50,362 nucleotides of DNA from an uncultured bacterium. GTDB taxonomy: Bacteria > Verrucomicrobiota > Lentisphaeria > Victivallales > Victivallaceae. The notes beneath the pieces are model-generated. The model worked only from the letters and a program-made list of their open reading frames with translations, was not told the DNA's origin and did not search any database. A program made the position numbers and the translations under genes. The DNA lies in NCBI GenBank assembly GCA_900551245.1, contig URVC01000031.1, positions 1 through 50,362 on the forward strand, read 5' to 3'. This document shows positions 17,001 to 24,546 of this stretch, one piece after another (the first letter of the stretch is position 1; every line of letters starts with the position of its first letter).

Positions 17001-17423
17001 GATGTCCGGTACGGAACGGCGTTCCGCTGTGCGCCTGAGGCGGGATACGCCGGGCGTGGCATGGCGGTCGCCGTCGAACGGTCGCAGAAGGTTCCGGCGC
17101 TGGTCACGCAGCGCGTGGAGTTTCCGGCGGGGCGGTTCCGGCGGGCGACGCTCTCGTTTCTCGCGAAACTCGACGAAGTGAAGAGTCCGAAGGAGGGGAA
17201 GGGGAAGTCCGGCATGCAGGTCCGGTTCGGCATGAAGCGTCACGGCGAAAGCGCGGTGGAGAGAATCCGGAAACAGGACATCACCGGCACGTCAGCGTGG
17301 CGGCTCTACCAGTTTCCGGTCACGTTGCGCAACAACACGGACTTTCTGGAAATCGGCCTCGGTCTGGGGCCGGAGACGACCGGAACCATCTGTCTCGACA
17401 ATGTCAGACTGGTGCTGGAATAG
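14043..17423 (+). CDS. Large secreted clan-A glycoside hydrolase with carbohydrate-binding-like domains
   Basis: The ATG at 14043 follows GAAAGCGAGG and starts a signal peptide (MKPLAIALLAGIGCLASAG). The frame is open further upstream, but that part contains the terminator and promoter. The 1126-residue product has an N-terminal jelly-roll region (about 20-190), a beta linker domain (200-300), and a TIM barrel (about 310-640). WEMSNEPGLL gives the acid/base E466 and LWNTENYYLP a likely nucleophile E575. A CBM9/DOMON-like part follows at about 790-960 (GSRAELTFDGKALVVNVAVR... HAGSCVELFLDEGPF), then a final jelly roll (LKNGSFERCN... ICLDNVRLVLE). The architecture suggests an enzyme working on large insoluble or surface glycans. 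The family is not assigned and the substrate unknown. Confidence 0.75.
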   Translation: MKPLAIALLAGIGCLASAGTINNNPSAELGVLNGPAPGMKFEHVRILNEVVNANPDRVYLPLTVEGGNPGRCILLPGFRGLRGYRCSLEDFYLREACEVEISFDARAGKNEEGDYTPNQLFRIDFRANTDGDRDSYYPMLSGFSFRPTEKWQHFSRRFKIKGYTNFYSIWILPGAERRINSLYLDNFRFTRVDAPAKPQEEYAVTFDKVESLYRAGEPVAMTFRAALDAKEETLTGRAEILFFHDRKQVASLPVTLTRQPDGIFEGQVRWNSSLRGAFAAQLKLAGRSPERIGGDFVVIHEPVLHPRFSPGWALGSNTENGIALYMPDPLRIRTIGRAGGFEKTFRDMRLSGQSIGRVWGYWRATEPEEGQFCRAPLDDTIQMLKQYRIEPVFCLVGSFNTQTDIQEVLKRGRHGFPAYLAKWHKVTGDNRDGVLMVPVKGVYDRYLDFVLKSWKDEVKIWEMSNEPGLLIHPPAGHAKWFIDLCRYTYETIKRVQPDSIVLGNGVTGDFGMNIVGWCSQLNRENPDYVNWLDGVAFHPYNCGLDYMNGLTFRYRNVIRDISDTLKVKKPLWNTENYYLPTAYSRQINYYVNKERYGANEIARQFLDGFLNGVKATMASSTNSFYRQENVNGLSAPNDVFAATNALSALLAGMDSVEELPLSSWVRCGMFRSRDGRRALGFLYDMRPSGSVWIPGGTKARVLDIYGNPVSGGRHRLKFEPYYVTGTPEEVRQLLMKSRFELQNPVKIRARRFGETTFFEGENLTGLPEEVPAKIDTLPVEFSFRGDTRLNTIAVDGFRGSLNGIALVPETPCYRLPAKLALADGSRAELTFDGKALVVNVAVRDPQVRPGKVFHAGSCVELFLDEGPFRNLARDAASPFQLYGTPSGEKGALRNGKRLEFPFEFASSAIPGGYRATFRIPVAQEYVGLDLIVTRGDGGKERIPGVEGRSFQERFHYPLFRLPGECGLKNGSFERCNTLAMPKHWLYDVRYGTAFRCAPEAGYAGRGMAVAVERSQKVPALVTQRVEFPAGRFRRATLSFLAKLDEVKSPKEGKGKSGMQVRFGMKRHGESAVERIRKQDITGTSAWRLYQFPVTLRNNTDFLEIGLGLGPETTGTICLDNVRLVLE

Positions 17424-17452
17424 GTTTTTCAAGGGAGAAAGGAGTTCATCTC

Positions 17453-17974
17453 ATGAAATTGTGGTCTGTGGTATCGGCGTGTGTCGCCGCGTGCATACTC
17501 AACGCCGCCGACGATCTCCGCATCGATCTGCTGGCGGACTGTGATCTCGCCTGCAATGCCGTTTCCGAAGGAGTGACCGGCGCTCCGGCGCGCTGGATGA
17601 AAGCGCATCCGCTCCGGCGGCTGGTGGTCACCGCTCCGGCGGAGGAGGGGTGGAAGGCGTACTCGGTGACATTCACGCCGGAAAACGATGGAACCCTCCA
17701 GCTGATCGTCATGGGCAATCGGAGCGATCAGGTGATCTGTTACGACAAGTTCATACTCAAGGGCGGAACATTGAAAAACGGCGACTTCGAAGAGATCGGC
17801 TCCCGGGGCGTTCCGGCGGGATGGATCCTCCAGCCGGAAGCGCTCGGCTCCGGCGGAGCCTTCTCTGGAACATACTGCGTGCGGACCAGTCATGACAAAC
17901 GGGTTCAGCAGTCGATTCCGGTGAAGGGAGGTGTGCCGTTGACGCTCACGTTTTTCGCCCGCCGGGCCGGATGA
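17453..17974 (+). CDS. Small secreted protein, probably a truncated carbohydrate-binding-like domain
   Basis: The ATG at 17453 has GGGAGAAAGGAG upstream and lies 29 bases after the large hydrolase gene, so the two are probably cotranscribed. The 173-residue product has a signal peptide (MKLWSVVSACVAACILNAAD) and then beta-rich sequence. It includes LKNGDFEEIGSRGVPAGWIL, the opening usual for jelly-roll carbohydrate-binding modules, but the reading stops at LTFFARRAG, well before such a fold would be complete. It may be a fragment of a longer ancestor. No function can be given beyond likely extracytoplasmic location. Confidence 0.6.
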   Translation: MKLWSVVSACVAACILNAADDLRIDLLADCDLACNAVSEGVTGAPARWMKAHPLRRLVVTAPAEEGWKAYSVTFTPENDGTLQLIVMGNRSDQVICYDKFILKGGTLKNGDFEEIGSRGVPAGWILQPEALGSGGAFSGTYCVRTSHDKRVQQSIPVKGGVPLTLTFFARRAG

Positions 17975-18054
17975 CCGGCGGCGGTGGTCGTTGATGGACT
18001 GGTACTCTCTGCACTAGTGAGAGCCCGTTGTTCTCAACCGCCGGGAATCCGGCT

Positions 18055-19692
18055 TCAGGGAATGCGGTAGAGCCGGGTTCTCCACGGCGCATCGGGATCT
18101 TTGGAGAAGAAAACTTCTCCGGAAAGTCTTCTCCACTCCCGCAGGGCGTCGCGCCAGTTCTGCGGCGTCGGCCAGCCGAAGGCGAACCAGCCGGGCGGAT
18201 TGTGTCCGCTGTAGCCGTTGATCGTGACCATGCCGGTCTGCTGCGCCGCCAGCATGGTGTACAGATTGGTTTCCGGACCCGGTTCCCCGGGTGTGTAGCG
18301 GAAGACGAGGGAGCGCGGCGGCAGTTCCTGCATCTGTGCCGCAATCCGGTCGACCTTCTCCCGGACCGCCGCTTTGTCATAGCGCGATTGCGGCAGGAAG
18401 ACCATCCCTTCCAGCACCAGGATCGGGAGCGCGATCCACAGCCATCGTCTGAATTTCCCCGCCTGCAGACGATCGACCGCCCAGGCGACGAAAATTGCCT
18501 GAAAGAGCAGCAGCACGAGGATGATTCGGGTCATGCTCCGCAGGCTGTTGAGCCCGGGGAGGATTTCGCGCAAGGTCTTGTAGAGGCTGAACTCTCCGAT
18601 TTGCAGACTGAAGCAAAACAGGACAAGCCAGCAGAGAAATGCACTCAGCAGCAGGGGATTGCGCGGCGCTTTCCGGCACAGGACCCAGGCGGCGGCGACG
18701 GTGGCCGCCAGCGCCGCGAGTCCGGAAAAGAGAACATGTTCCTCCCGGTAGGAGCCGACGGCGATGAGAGAGGCCAGCCAGTGCCAGCAGAGAGCGTCAT
18801 CCGCCGGGAGAAAATAGCTTGAAAGGCGGGGCAGTTCGAGCAGCTGAATGCTGAACGGCTGAATTCGGTTCAACATGCGCCAGATTACGAGGTAGGGCGG
18901 AAACAGAAATTTCGCAAGCAGGAGGACGGGGATGGCGAGCAGAAGTACCCGCCCGAGGATTTCACGGCAGTTCCCGCCCGGCAGAACCTGCCGCCAGTCC
19001 TTCCGCTTCCGGTCCCGGATTGCCAGACAGCAGAAGAGCACCGCCAGCGCCAGAAGGAGCAGAGTTCCCAGGTAGATGGAGCAGGCGAACTGCCAGAACA
19101 GCGCGCTGGTGAGCAACGCGAAACAGCGCAGGTTCGGCTTTTTCCAGAAGAGCCAGAGTGCGCCGAACGCGAGCGGAATCGGGAAGCGCGGCAGCAGTTG
19201 AATGTGGGTGAGCTGGGCGGTGACCGGCATGGCGAAGGTGAAGAGGTAGCCGCCTGCCGCCGCCGCGAGCGGGGAAAACTCCAGTTTCCGCAGCATCCAG
19301 ACGCAGGCGGCGAAGTTCAGCAGATACTGGAGCAGAATCCAGCACTGGAGCGCGCCGTCCGGAGTGAACCCGGCGATCCGGAAGAGCGCGTAGAAGGGCA
19401 GATTCCCGGCATGGCAGTCCGAGTAGGCGAGGGCGAGCGGTGCGGGGTAGAAAAACGGCGCGTTCCAGAATGAGGGCTCTTCACCCATCAGCCAGAGGTA
19501 GCCGTGTTCGAGCACGTAGCGGTTGAACAGGGTGTCGAGCGAGCCGGGCAGCGTGGAGAAGTTCCAGCCGAAGTAAGGCATCAGCTGAAGGAGAATTCCG
19601 GCAAGAAAGAGTGGAACGCTCCACCGCAGGACAGGCTGCCGGAGCAAAGCGGCTGTTGTCCCGGAAGCGATGGTTTCGATTGGTTTTCTCAT
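18055..19692 (-). CDS. Polytopic membrane protein, possible GT-C-type glycosyltransferase
   Basis: I take the ATG at 19692 (MRKPIETIAS); upstream in-frame sequence lies across a likely promoter. The 545-residue protein has roughly ten to twelve hydrophobic segments. It has a large loop after the first one, containing SLDTLFNRYVLEHGYLWLMG, an acidic first loop reminiscent of GT-C transferases that use polyprenyl-phosphate sugars, and a soluble C-terminal tail of about 90 residues. I cannot place it in a named family; a YfhO-like or DUF-type membrane protein is an alternative. It stands alone between the convergent small secreted protein and the divergent trp operon. Confidence 0.65.
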   Translation of the reverse strand: MRKPIETIASGTTAALLRQPVLRWSVPLFLAGILLQLMPYFGWNFSTLPGSLDTLFNRYVLEHGYLWLMGEEPSFWNAPFFYPAPLALAYSDCHAGNLPFYALFRIAGFTPDGALQCWILLQYLLNFAACVWMLRKLEFSPLAAAAGGYLFTFAMPVTAQLTHIQLLPRFPIPLAFGALWLFWKKPNLRCFALLTSALFWQFACSIYLGTLLLLALAVLFCCLAIRDRKRKDWRQVLPGGNCREILGRVLLLAIPVLLLAKFLFPPYLVIWRMLNRIQPFSIQLLELPRLSSYFLPADDALCWHWLASLIAVGSYREEHVLFSGLAALAATVAAAWVLCRKAPRNPLLLSAFLCWLVLFCFSLQIGEFSLYKTLREILPGLNSLRSMTRIILVLLLFQAIFVAWAVDRLQAGKFRRWLWIALPILVLEGMVFLPQSRYDKAAVREKVDRIAAQMQELPPRSLVFRYTPGEPGPETNLYTMLAAQQTGMVTINGYSGHNPPGWFAFGWPTPQNWRDALREWRRLSGEVFFSKDPDAPWRTRLYRIP

Positions 19693-19728
19693 ATGTCTTT
19701 CTGAATTGGAATTTTTGCAGGTTGTATA

Positions 19729-19757
19729 ACTGTAGCGTGGAAGAAGCCGCGTTGCAA
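19729..19757 (-). promoter_or_regulatory. Probable promoter of the polytopic membrane protein gene
   Basis: On the minus strand TTGCAA (19752-19757), 17 bases, TACAGT (complement of 19729-19734). It sits 37 bases before the ATG at 19692. The hexamers match only in part. Confidence 0.4.
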
Positions 19758-19797
19758 CCGGTTTCCCGTTTTTTTTGCAGAATTTCAGAAAAATCAT

Positions 19798-19828
19798 TTG
19801 ACAAACAGAGGAAAAAGAGCGATATTAT
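19798..19828 (+). promoter_or_regulatory. Promoter of the trp operon
   Basis: TTGACA at 19798-19803 is a perfect -35. The -10 is GATATT at 19821-19826 with a 17-base spacer, or TATTAT at 19823-19828 with 19. Transcription from here would cover the leader peptide at 19854 and the attenuator. Confidence 0.6.
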
Positions 19829-19853
19829 AAGAATTTTGAAAAGGATTTTTTCG

Positions 19854-19937
19854 ATGAATACTTTGTTTCAGCGCATCAACAATACCTGGCAGTGGTGGTG
19901 GCGAAAGCCCGCCGTTGCCGGCCTTGTCATGCTCTGA
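19854..19937 (+). CDS. trpL: trp operon leader peptide
   Basis: A 27-codon frame reads MNTLFQRINN, TWQWWWRKPA, VAGLVML. It contains four Trp codons within five positions (W12, W14, W15, W16), far above chance for a rare amino acid. It begins shortly after AAAAGGA and ends 66 bases before a terminator that precedes trpE. This is the classic position and content of a ribosome-sensed attenuation leader. It should make transcription of trpEGDCFBA depend on charged tRNA-Trp. Confidence 0.88.
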   Translation: MNTLFQRINNTWQWWWRKPAVAGLVML

Positions 19938-20044
19938 AACTCCCCGATACGATACCGGGAGGTCCTGAAAAGGGGCGTGACCGGGAAAAGAAAACCGATT
20001 GACGGCGGGTCCGATCCAACGAGATTGCGACCCGCCTTTTTTTT
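19908..20044 (+). terminator. trp attenuator: terminator with competing antiterminator pairing
   Basis: GGCGGGTC at 20004-20011 pairs with GACCCGCC at 20029-20036 (17-base loop), and eight T residues follow at 20037-20044, an intrinsic terminator 42 bases before trpE. CCCGCCGTT at 19908-19916, just after the Trp codons, can pair with GACGGCGGG at 20001-20009 (eight Watson-Crick pairs and one G-T), which would block the terminator's left arm. A further small hairpin, CTCCC 19940-19944 with GGGAG 19957-19961, follows the leader stop codon. The exact ribosome-dependent switching cannot be settled by eye. Confidence 0.8.
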
Positions 20045-20085
20045 GTGCAGATTTTTCAGAAAACAACATACAGGAGAGAGAAAAA

Positions 20086-21555
20086 ATGATGAAGTTTGAG
20101 GAGTTTCGCCAGCTGGCGGAGGGTGCCAACCTGGTTCCGGTGGTACACCGGGTGCTCGCCGATCTGGAGACGCCGGTTTCGGTGCTGGCGCGTTTCCGGG
20201 ATGACGAGAACGTCTTTCTGCTCGAAAGCGTCGAGGCGGGGGAGCGGTTCGGCCGCTACTCCTTCCTCGGCATCCATCCGCGCGGCGTCTTCACGGTGGA
20301 GCAGGGGTGTCCCTATTATACCGATGATACCGGAAAACGGGAGCTTCCGGCGCCGGAGGGGGCGTTCACCGCGTTGCGGGGACTGCTCGACGGAATCCGT
20401 CCGGCGGCGGTTCCGGATCTGCCGCCGCTCTTCGGCGGCGCGATCGGCTACATCGGGTACGAGACGGTCGGCGAATTCGAGGAGCTGCCTCCGCCGAAAC
20501 CCGGTTTGAAAGGGCCGGAGTGCGCCTTCCTGATCACCGATGAGATGATCATCTTCGACAATCTGCATCATACGATGATGATTTCGGTTTCGGTCCGTCC
20601 GGAGGAGTACCCGAATCTGCGGGCCGCCTACGATCACGCCGTCGCCCGGATCGGTGAAATCCGCGAGACGCTGCGCCGTCCGGCTCCGGCTCTGGAAGCG
20701 GTGGCCGGACCGGCGCCGCAGCTCCATTCGAACATGAGCCGCGAAGAGTATATGGCGATGGTGGAGAAGGGCAAGCAGTACATCTGCGACGGCGACATCA
20801 TTCAGGTGGTGCTGTCGCAGAAGTTCACGGCGGAGTTTCATCAACCGCCGATTCAGCTTTACCGGGCGCTGCGGCTGGTGAACCCGTCGCCCTACACCTT
20901 CTACCTCAAGCTGGGCGAACGGGTGCTGGTCGGCTCCAGTCCGGAGACGCTGGTGCGGCTCGACGGGGGCACCGCGATGGTGCGGCCGATCGCCGGAACC
21001 CGCCGCCGCGGCCAGACTCCCGCCCGCGACCGGGAGCTCGCCGACGAGCTTCTGCGCGACGAGAAGGAGCGAGCCGAACACCTGATGCTGGTCGATCTCG
21101 GCCGCAACGACCTCGGCCGCGTGGCACTGCCGGGCAGCGTGCAGGTCAAGGACTTCATGACCGTGGAACGGTATTCGCATGTGATGCATCTGGTGACGAC
21201 GGTGGAGGCGCTCCCCGCCGAGGGGGTGGACGGCTTCGATCTGGTCCGTTCGGTCTTCCCCGCCGGAACGCTCTCCGGGGCGCCGAAGGTCCGAGCGATG
21301 GAGATCATTCACGAGCTGGAACCCGAACCGCGCGGCACCTACGGCGGTGCGGTCGGCTACTTCAGCTACACCCGGAACATGGATCTGGCGATCACCATCC
21401 GCACATTGCAGATTGAGAACGGTCAGGTTTCGATTCAGGCCGGAGCCGGAATCGTCTACGACTCCGATCCGGCGACGGAATATGAGGAGACGGTCAACAA
21501 GGCCGCCGCGATGCTCCGGTCGCTCCGGCTGGCGGCGGCGGGGCTGGAACTGTAA
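20086..21555 (+). CDS. trpE: Anthranilate synthase component I
   Basis: The 489-residue product makes anthranilate from chorismate, using ammonia supplied by TrpG, the first step of tryptophan synthesis. The start at 20086 has AGGAGAG seven bases upstream. Visible family features are the N-terminal LLESVEAGERFGRYSFLG, the Trp feedback-inhibition region, and the chorismate-binding half (SPETLVRLDGGTAMVRPIAG, RRRGQTPARDRELADELLRD, FPAGTLSGAPKVRAMEII, GAGIVYDSDP). Length is normal for TrpE. It is the first structural gene after the attenuator, 28 bases before trpG. Confidence 0.97.
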   Translation: MMKFEEFRQLAEGANLVPVVHRVLADLETPVSVLARFRDDENVFLLESVEAGERFGRYSFLGIHPRGVFTVEQGCPYYTDDTGKRELPAPEGAFTALRGLLDGIRPAAVPDLPPLFGGAIGYIGYETVGEFEELPPPKPGLKGPECAFLITDEMIIFDNLHHTMMISVSVRPEEYPNLRAAYDHAVARIGEIRETLRRPAPALEAVAGPAPQLHSNMSREEYMAMVEKGKQYICDGDIIQVVLSQKFTAEFHQPPIQLYRALRLVNPSPYTFYLKLGERVLVGSSPETLVRLDGGTAMVRPIAGTRRRGQTPARDRELADELLRDEKERAEHLMLVDLGRNDLGRVALPGSVQVKDFMTVERYSHVMHLVTTVEALPAEGVDGFDLVRSVFPAGTLSGAPKVRAMEIIHELEPEPRGTYGGAVGYFSYTRNMDLAITIRTLQIENGQVSIQAGAGIVYDSDPATEYEETVNKAAAMLRSLRLAAAGLEL

Positions 21556-21583
21556 CGCGAAGAAGAGGAGCTTTGGTGGTATC

Positions 21584-22186
21584 ATGATTTTCGTGCTTGA
21601 CAATTTCGATTCGTTCACCTACAATCTGGTGCAGTATTTTCAGCAGCTCGGCTGCGAGGTGGTGACCGCCCGCAACCGGTCGATCACGCCGGAGGAGGTG
21701 TTCGCGCTCCGCCCGGAGGCGATCGTGCTCTCGCCCGGTCCGGGCCGTCCGGAGAACGCCGGCATCATGCCCGCGCTGATCCGGGCCGCCGCCGGAAAAA
21801 TTCCGATGCTCGGTGTCTGCCTCGGCCATCAGGGGATCGGGCAGGCGTTCGGCATGCAGGTCATTCACGCCGGGCGGATTGTTCATGGCAAGGTTTCGAC
21901 GGTCGATCACGACGGGAAAGGGCTGTTCGCCGGATTGAGTTCGCCGTTCAAGGCGGTCCGCTACCACTCGCTCGCGCTCGACGAATCGACGCTGCCGCCG
22001 GAGCTGGAGATCACCTGCCGCAGTGAGGATGGAGAAGTGATGGGCATCCGCCACCGGGAGTACCTCATCGAGGGGATCCAGTACCATCCGGAGTCGATCC
22101 TCACCTCGACCGGCAAGCGGCAGCTCGCCAACTTCCTCGATCTGGTCAACCGCCGGCGGATGGAACGGAGGGCTGGATCATGCTGA
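21584..22186 (+). CDS. trpG: Anthranilate synthase component II (glutamine amidotransferase)
   Basis: The 200-residue product hydrolyses glutamine and passes ammonia to TrpE. It begins MIFVLDNFDSFTYNLVQYF, has the nucleophile motif GVCLGHQGIGQAFG, and the catalytic His-Glu in QYHPESILT. The start is an ATG at 21584; AGGAG lies about 14 bases upstream, slightly far. The 3' end overlaps trpD by 7 bases. It is a stand-alone amidotransferase, not fused to trpE or trpD. Because the genome context beyond the window is unseen, a dual role in p-aminobenzoate synthesis (pabA) cannot be excluded. Confidence 0.95.
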   Translation: MIFVLDNFDSFTYNLVQYFQQLGCEVVTARNRSITPEEVFALRPEAIVLSPGPGRPENAGIMPALIRAAAGKIPMLGVCLGHQGIGQAFGMQVIHAGRIVHGKVSTVDHDGKGLFAGLSSPFKAVRYHSLALDESTLPPELEITCRSEDGEVMGIRHREYLIEGIQYHPESILTSTGKRQLANFLDLVNRRRMERRAGSC

Positions 22187-23202
22187 CGCGCTATCTGGAA
22201 AAGGTGCTTGACCGCCGGGACCTCTCGCCTGCCGAAATGGAGGAGGCGTTCCGCATCATCACCGGCGGGGAGGTGGCTCACTCGCAGATCGGTGCTTTTC
22301 TCGCGGCCTTGCGGATGAAGGGGGTGTCGCAGACCGAACTGGTCGGCGCCGCCCGGATGCTCCGTCGCGCCGCCGCCTTCATCGACTGCGGCGGTCGCGA
22401 TGTGGTCGATGTGGTCGGCACCGGCGGTGACGGCACCGGCAGTTTCAACATTTCGACGACCAGCGCCTTCGTCGCCGCCGGGGCCGGCGTGTGCGTGGCC
22501 AAGCACGGCAACCGGGCGGCGTCGAGCCGCTGCGGCTCGGCCGATGTGCTGGCGGCGCTCGGATTTCAACTCGATGCACCGGCGGCGGTGATGGAGAATG
22601 CGATTGCGGAGCACGGCATCGGCTTCCTCTACGCCGCGAAGTTTCATCCGGTGCTGGGGCAGGTGGCGGTGCTTCGCCGTGAACTGCGGATTCGTACGGT
22701 GTTCAATATGGTGGGGCCTCTGTGCAATCCGGCCGGCGCGCGGTCGATCGTGCTGGGCGTTTACGCGCCGGAGCTCACGGAGCTCTTCGCCGGGGCACTG
22801 CAGGAGCTCGGCGTCCGCCGGGCGCTGGTGGTGCACGGGCTCGACGGGCTCGATGAGATCAGCTGCTGTGCCGCCACCCGGGTTTCGGAACTGCGCGACG
22901 GCCGCATCGTCACCCGCGAACTTCTGCCGGAACTTCTGCTCGGAACCGTCTATGCGCCGGAGGAGCTCCGGGGCGGGGATCCGGAGCAGAATGCGGAAAT
23001 TCTCCAGTCGGTGCTGACCGGGGTGAACCGGGGCGCTCCGCGCGCGGCGGTACTGCTCAACGCGGGTGCGGCCATCTACGTCGCGGGCGTGGCATCCACG
23101 CTGGAAGAGGGAATTGCTCTCGCGGGCCGTTCGATCGATTCCGGCGCCGCGGAACGGAAACTGGAACTGTTGATTGAGGCGAGTCATGGAACGGGTGCTT
23201 GA
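22180..23202 (+). CDS. trpD: Anthranilate phosphoribosyltransferase
   Basis: The 340-residue enzyme joins anthranilate and PRPP to give phosphoribosyl-anthranilate. The glycine-rich PRPP loop VVGTGGDGTGSFNIST (about residues 78-93), VAKHGNRAASSRCGSADVL and FNMVGPLCNPA are diagnostic, and the length matches the family. Its start lies within the end of trpG, and its end overlaps trpC by 17 bases, so translation is tightly coupled through the operon. Confidence 0.97.
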   Translation: MLTRYLEKVLDRRDLSPAEMEEAFRIITGGEVAHSQIGAFLAALRMKGVSQTELVGAARMLRRAAAFIDCGGRDVVDVVGTGGDGTGSFNISTTSAFVAAGAGVCVAKHGNRAASSRCGSADVLAALGFQLDAPAAVMENAIAEHGIGFLYAAKFHPVLGQVAVLRRELRIRTVFNMVGPLCNPAGARSIVLGVYAPELTELFAGALQELGVRRALVVHGLDGLDEISCCAATRVSELRDGRIVTRELLPELLLGTVYAPEELRGGDPEQNAEILQSVLTGVNRGAPRAAVLLNAGAAIYVAGVASTLEEGIALAGRSIDSGAAERKLELLIEASHGTGA

Positions 23203-23965
23203 AACGATTGTTGAACGGAGCCGTCCGGAGCTGGAAGAGGCGAAACGGCATGTCCCCGCCTCGGAACTTCGCCGCCGGATTGCCGCCGCGCCGCCGGTGC
23301 GCGATTTCACCGGTTCGCTCCGCAAGCCGGGGCTCCGGGTGATCGCCGAACTCAAGGCCGCTTCGCCGAGCAAAGGGGTGATCCGCCAGCCGCTGGAGGT
23401 GGAGGCGCTCGCCGCCGAACTGGAGACGGCGGGAGCCGCCGCACTCTCGGTTCTGACGGAACGGAACTTCTTTCTCGGCGGCCTGGAGAATCTCGAACAG
23501 GCCCGGAAGGTGACCACCCTGCCGCTCCTGCGCAAGGACTTCCTCTACGACGAATACCAGCTTCTGGAGGCCCGGGCGGCGGGGGCGGATGCGGTGCTGT
23601 TGATCGCCGCCATGCTCACGGAAGCGGAGTTCCGGAATCTTCACGCCTGCGCCGAATCGCTCGGTCTTGCGGTGCTCTGCGAAGCACACACCCGCGAGGA
23701 GCTGGAGATGCTCGCGTCGAACGGCGCGCGGATCATCGGCATCAACGCCCGCAACCTCTCCACCTTCGACACCAGCCTCGACCGGGTGGCCGAGTTGATC
23801 CAACGGGTGCCGGAGGGGTGCATCGCCGTCGGCGAGAGCGCCATCCGGGAGCGGGCGGACCTGCTGCGCCTTCACGGGCTGGGCGCGCAGGCCTTTCTGA
23901 TTGGAGAAACCCTGATGCGGGCGCCGTCGCCCGGGAGGAAACTGTGCGAACTCCTGTCGAAGTGA
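23186..23965 (+). CDS. trpC: Indole-3-glycerol-phosphate synthase
   Basis: The 259-residue TIM-barrel enzyme converts CdRP to indole-3-glycerol phosphate. ELKAASPSKG (residues 55-64) carries the catalytic Lys and the phosphate-contacting Ser, and LRKDFLYDEYQ and IGINARNLSTFDTSLD are family hallmarks. I chose the ATG at 23186 with GAGGCGAG in front, rather than a TTG 12 bases earlier. It overlaps both neighbours, ending 22 bases inside trpF. Confidence 0.97.
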   Translation: MERVLETIVERSRPELEEAKRHVPASELRRRIAAAPPVRDFTGSLRKPGLRVIAELKAASPSKGVIRQPLEVEALAAELETAGAAALSVLTERNFFLGGLENLEQARKVTTLPLLRKDFLYDEYQLLEARAAGADAVLLIAAMLTEAEFRNLHACAESLGLAVLCEAHTREELEMLASNGARIIGINARNLSTFDTSLDRVAELIQRVPEGCIAVGESAIRERADLLRLHGLGAQAFLIGETLMRAPSPGRKLCELLSK

Positions 23966-24546
23966 AAATCTGCGGTCTGACCCGCCGGTGCGATGTGGAG
24001 CTGGCGGCGGAACTGGGGGCCGGTTACGTCGGCTTCGTTCTGGTTCCCGCATCGCCGCGCTGTGTGCCGGTGGAGAGGTTGCGGGAACTGACCGGCGGAC
24101 TGCCGGCCGGTGTGAAGCGGGTCGGCGTTTTCGCCGACGCCGACCGGGAGACGATCCTGCGCGCGGCGAAGGGGAATTTCGACATCATTCAGCTGCACGG
24201 GGAGGAGTCCCCGGAGTTCGCCGCGTCGCTTCCGTATCCGGTCTGGAAGGCGGTGCGGGCCGTCGCCGGGACGGAGCTGGAGCCGCTTGCCGAATGGAAG
24301 GTGGAGCGTTTTCTCTTCGACGCGGCCTCCGGCGGAAGCGGCCGCCGCTGTGACTGGAGCCTCGCGGCGCAGGCCGCCCGGCGATGGCGGATCATGCTGG
24401 CCGGGGGACTTTCGCCGGAGAACATCCGCGAAGCAATCCAGACGGTGCATCCTGTCGGGGTGGATCTTTCGAGTTCGCTCGAAACCGCACCCGGCATCAA
24501 ATCGGAAGAAAAAATGAAAACTTTATTCAAGGAGATAGTACAATGA
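23944..24546 (+). CDS. trpF: Phosphoribosylanthranilate isomerase
   Basis: The 200-residue TIM-barrel enzyme isomerises PRA to CdRP. VEVKICGLT near the N-terminus holds the catalytic Cys10, and FDAASGGSG, GGLSPENI and VDLSSSLE match the family's C-terminal phosphate-binding region. The start is a GTG at 23944 with GGGAGG five bases upstream; the frame is open further back, but that part is the shadow of trpC. Its stop overlaps the trpB start as ATGA. Confidence 0.96.
   Translation: MRTPVEVKICGLTRRCDVELAAELGAGYVGFVLVPASPRCVPVERLRELTGGLPAGVKRVGVFADADRETILRAAKGNFDIIQLHGEESPEFAASLPYPVWKAVRAVAGTELEPLAEWKVERFLFDAASGGSGRRCDWSLAAQAARRWRIMLAGGLSPENIREAIQTVHPVGVDLSSSLETAPGIKSEEKMKTLFKEIVQ

Noticed and set aside
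17975..18054. Intrinsic terminator between convergent genes
   Set aside because: GGCGGT/ACCGCC and CTCTC/GAGAG can pair, but the stems are short or widely spaced and there is no T tract.
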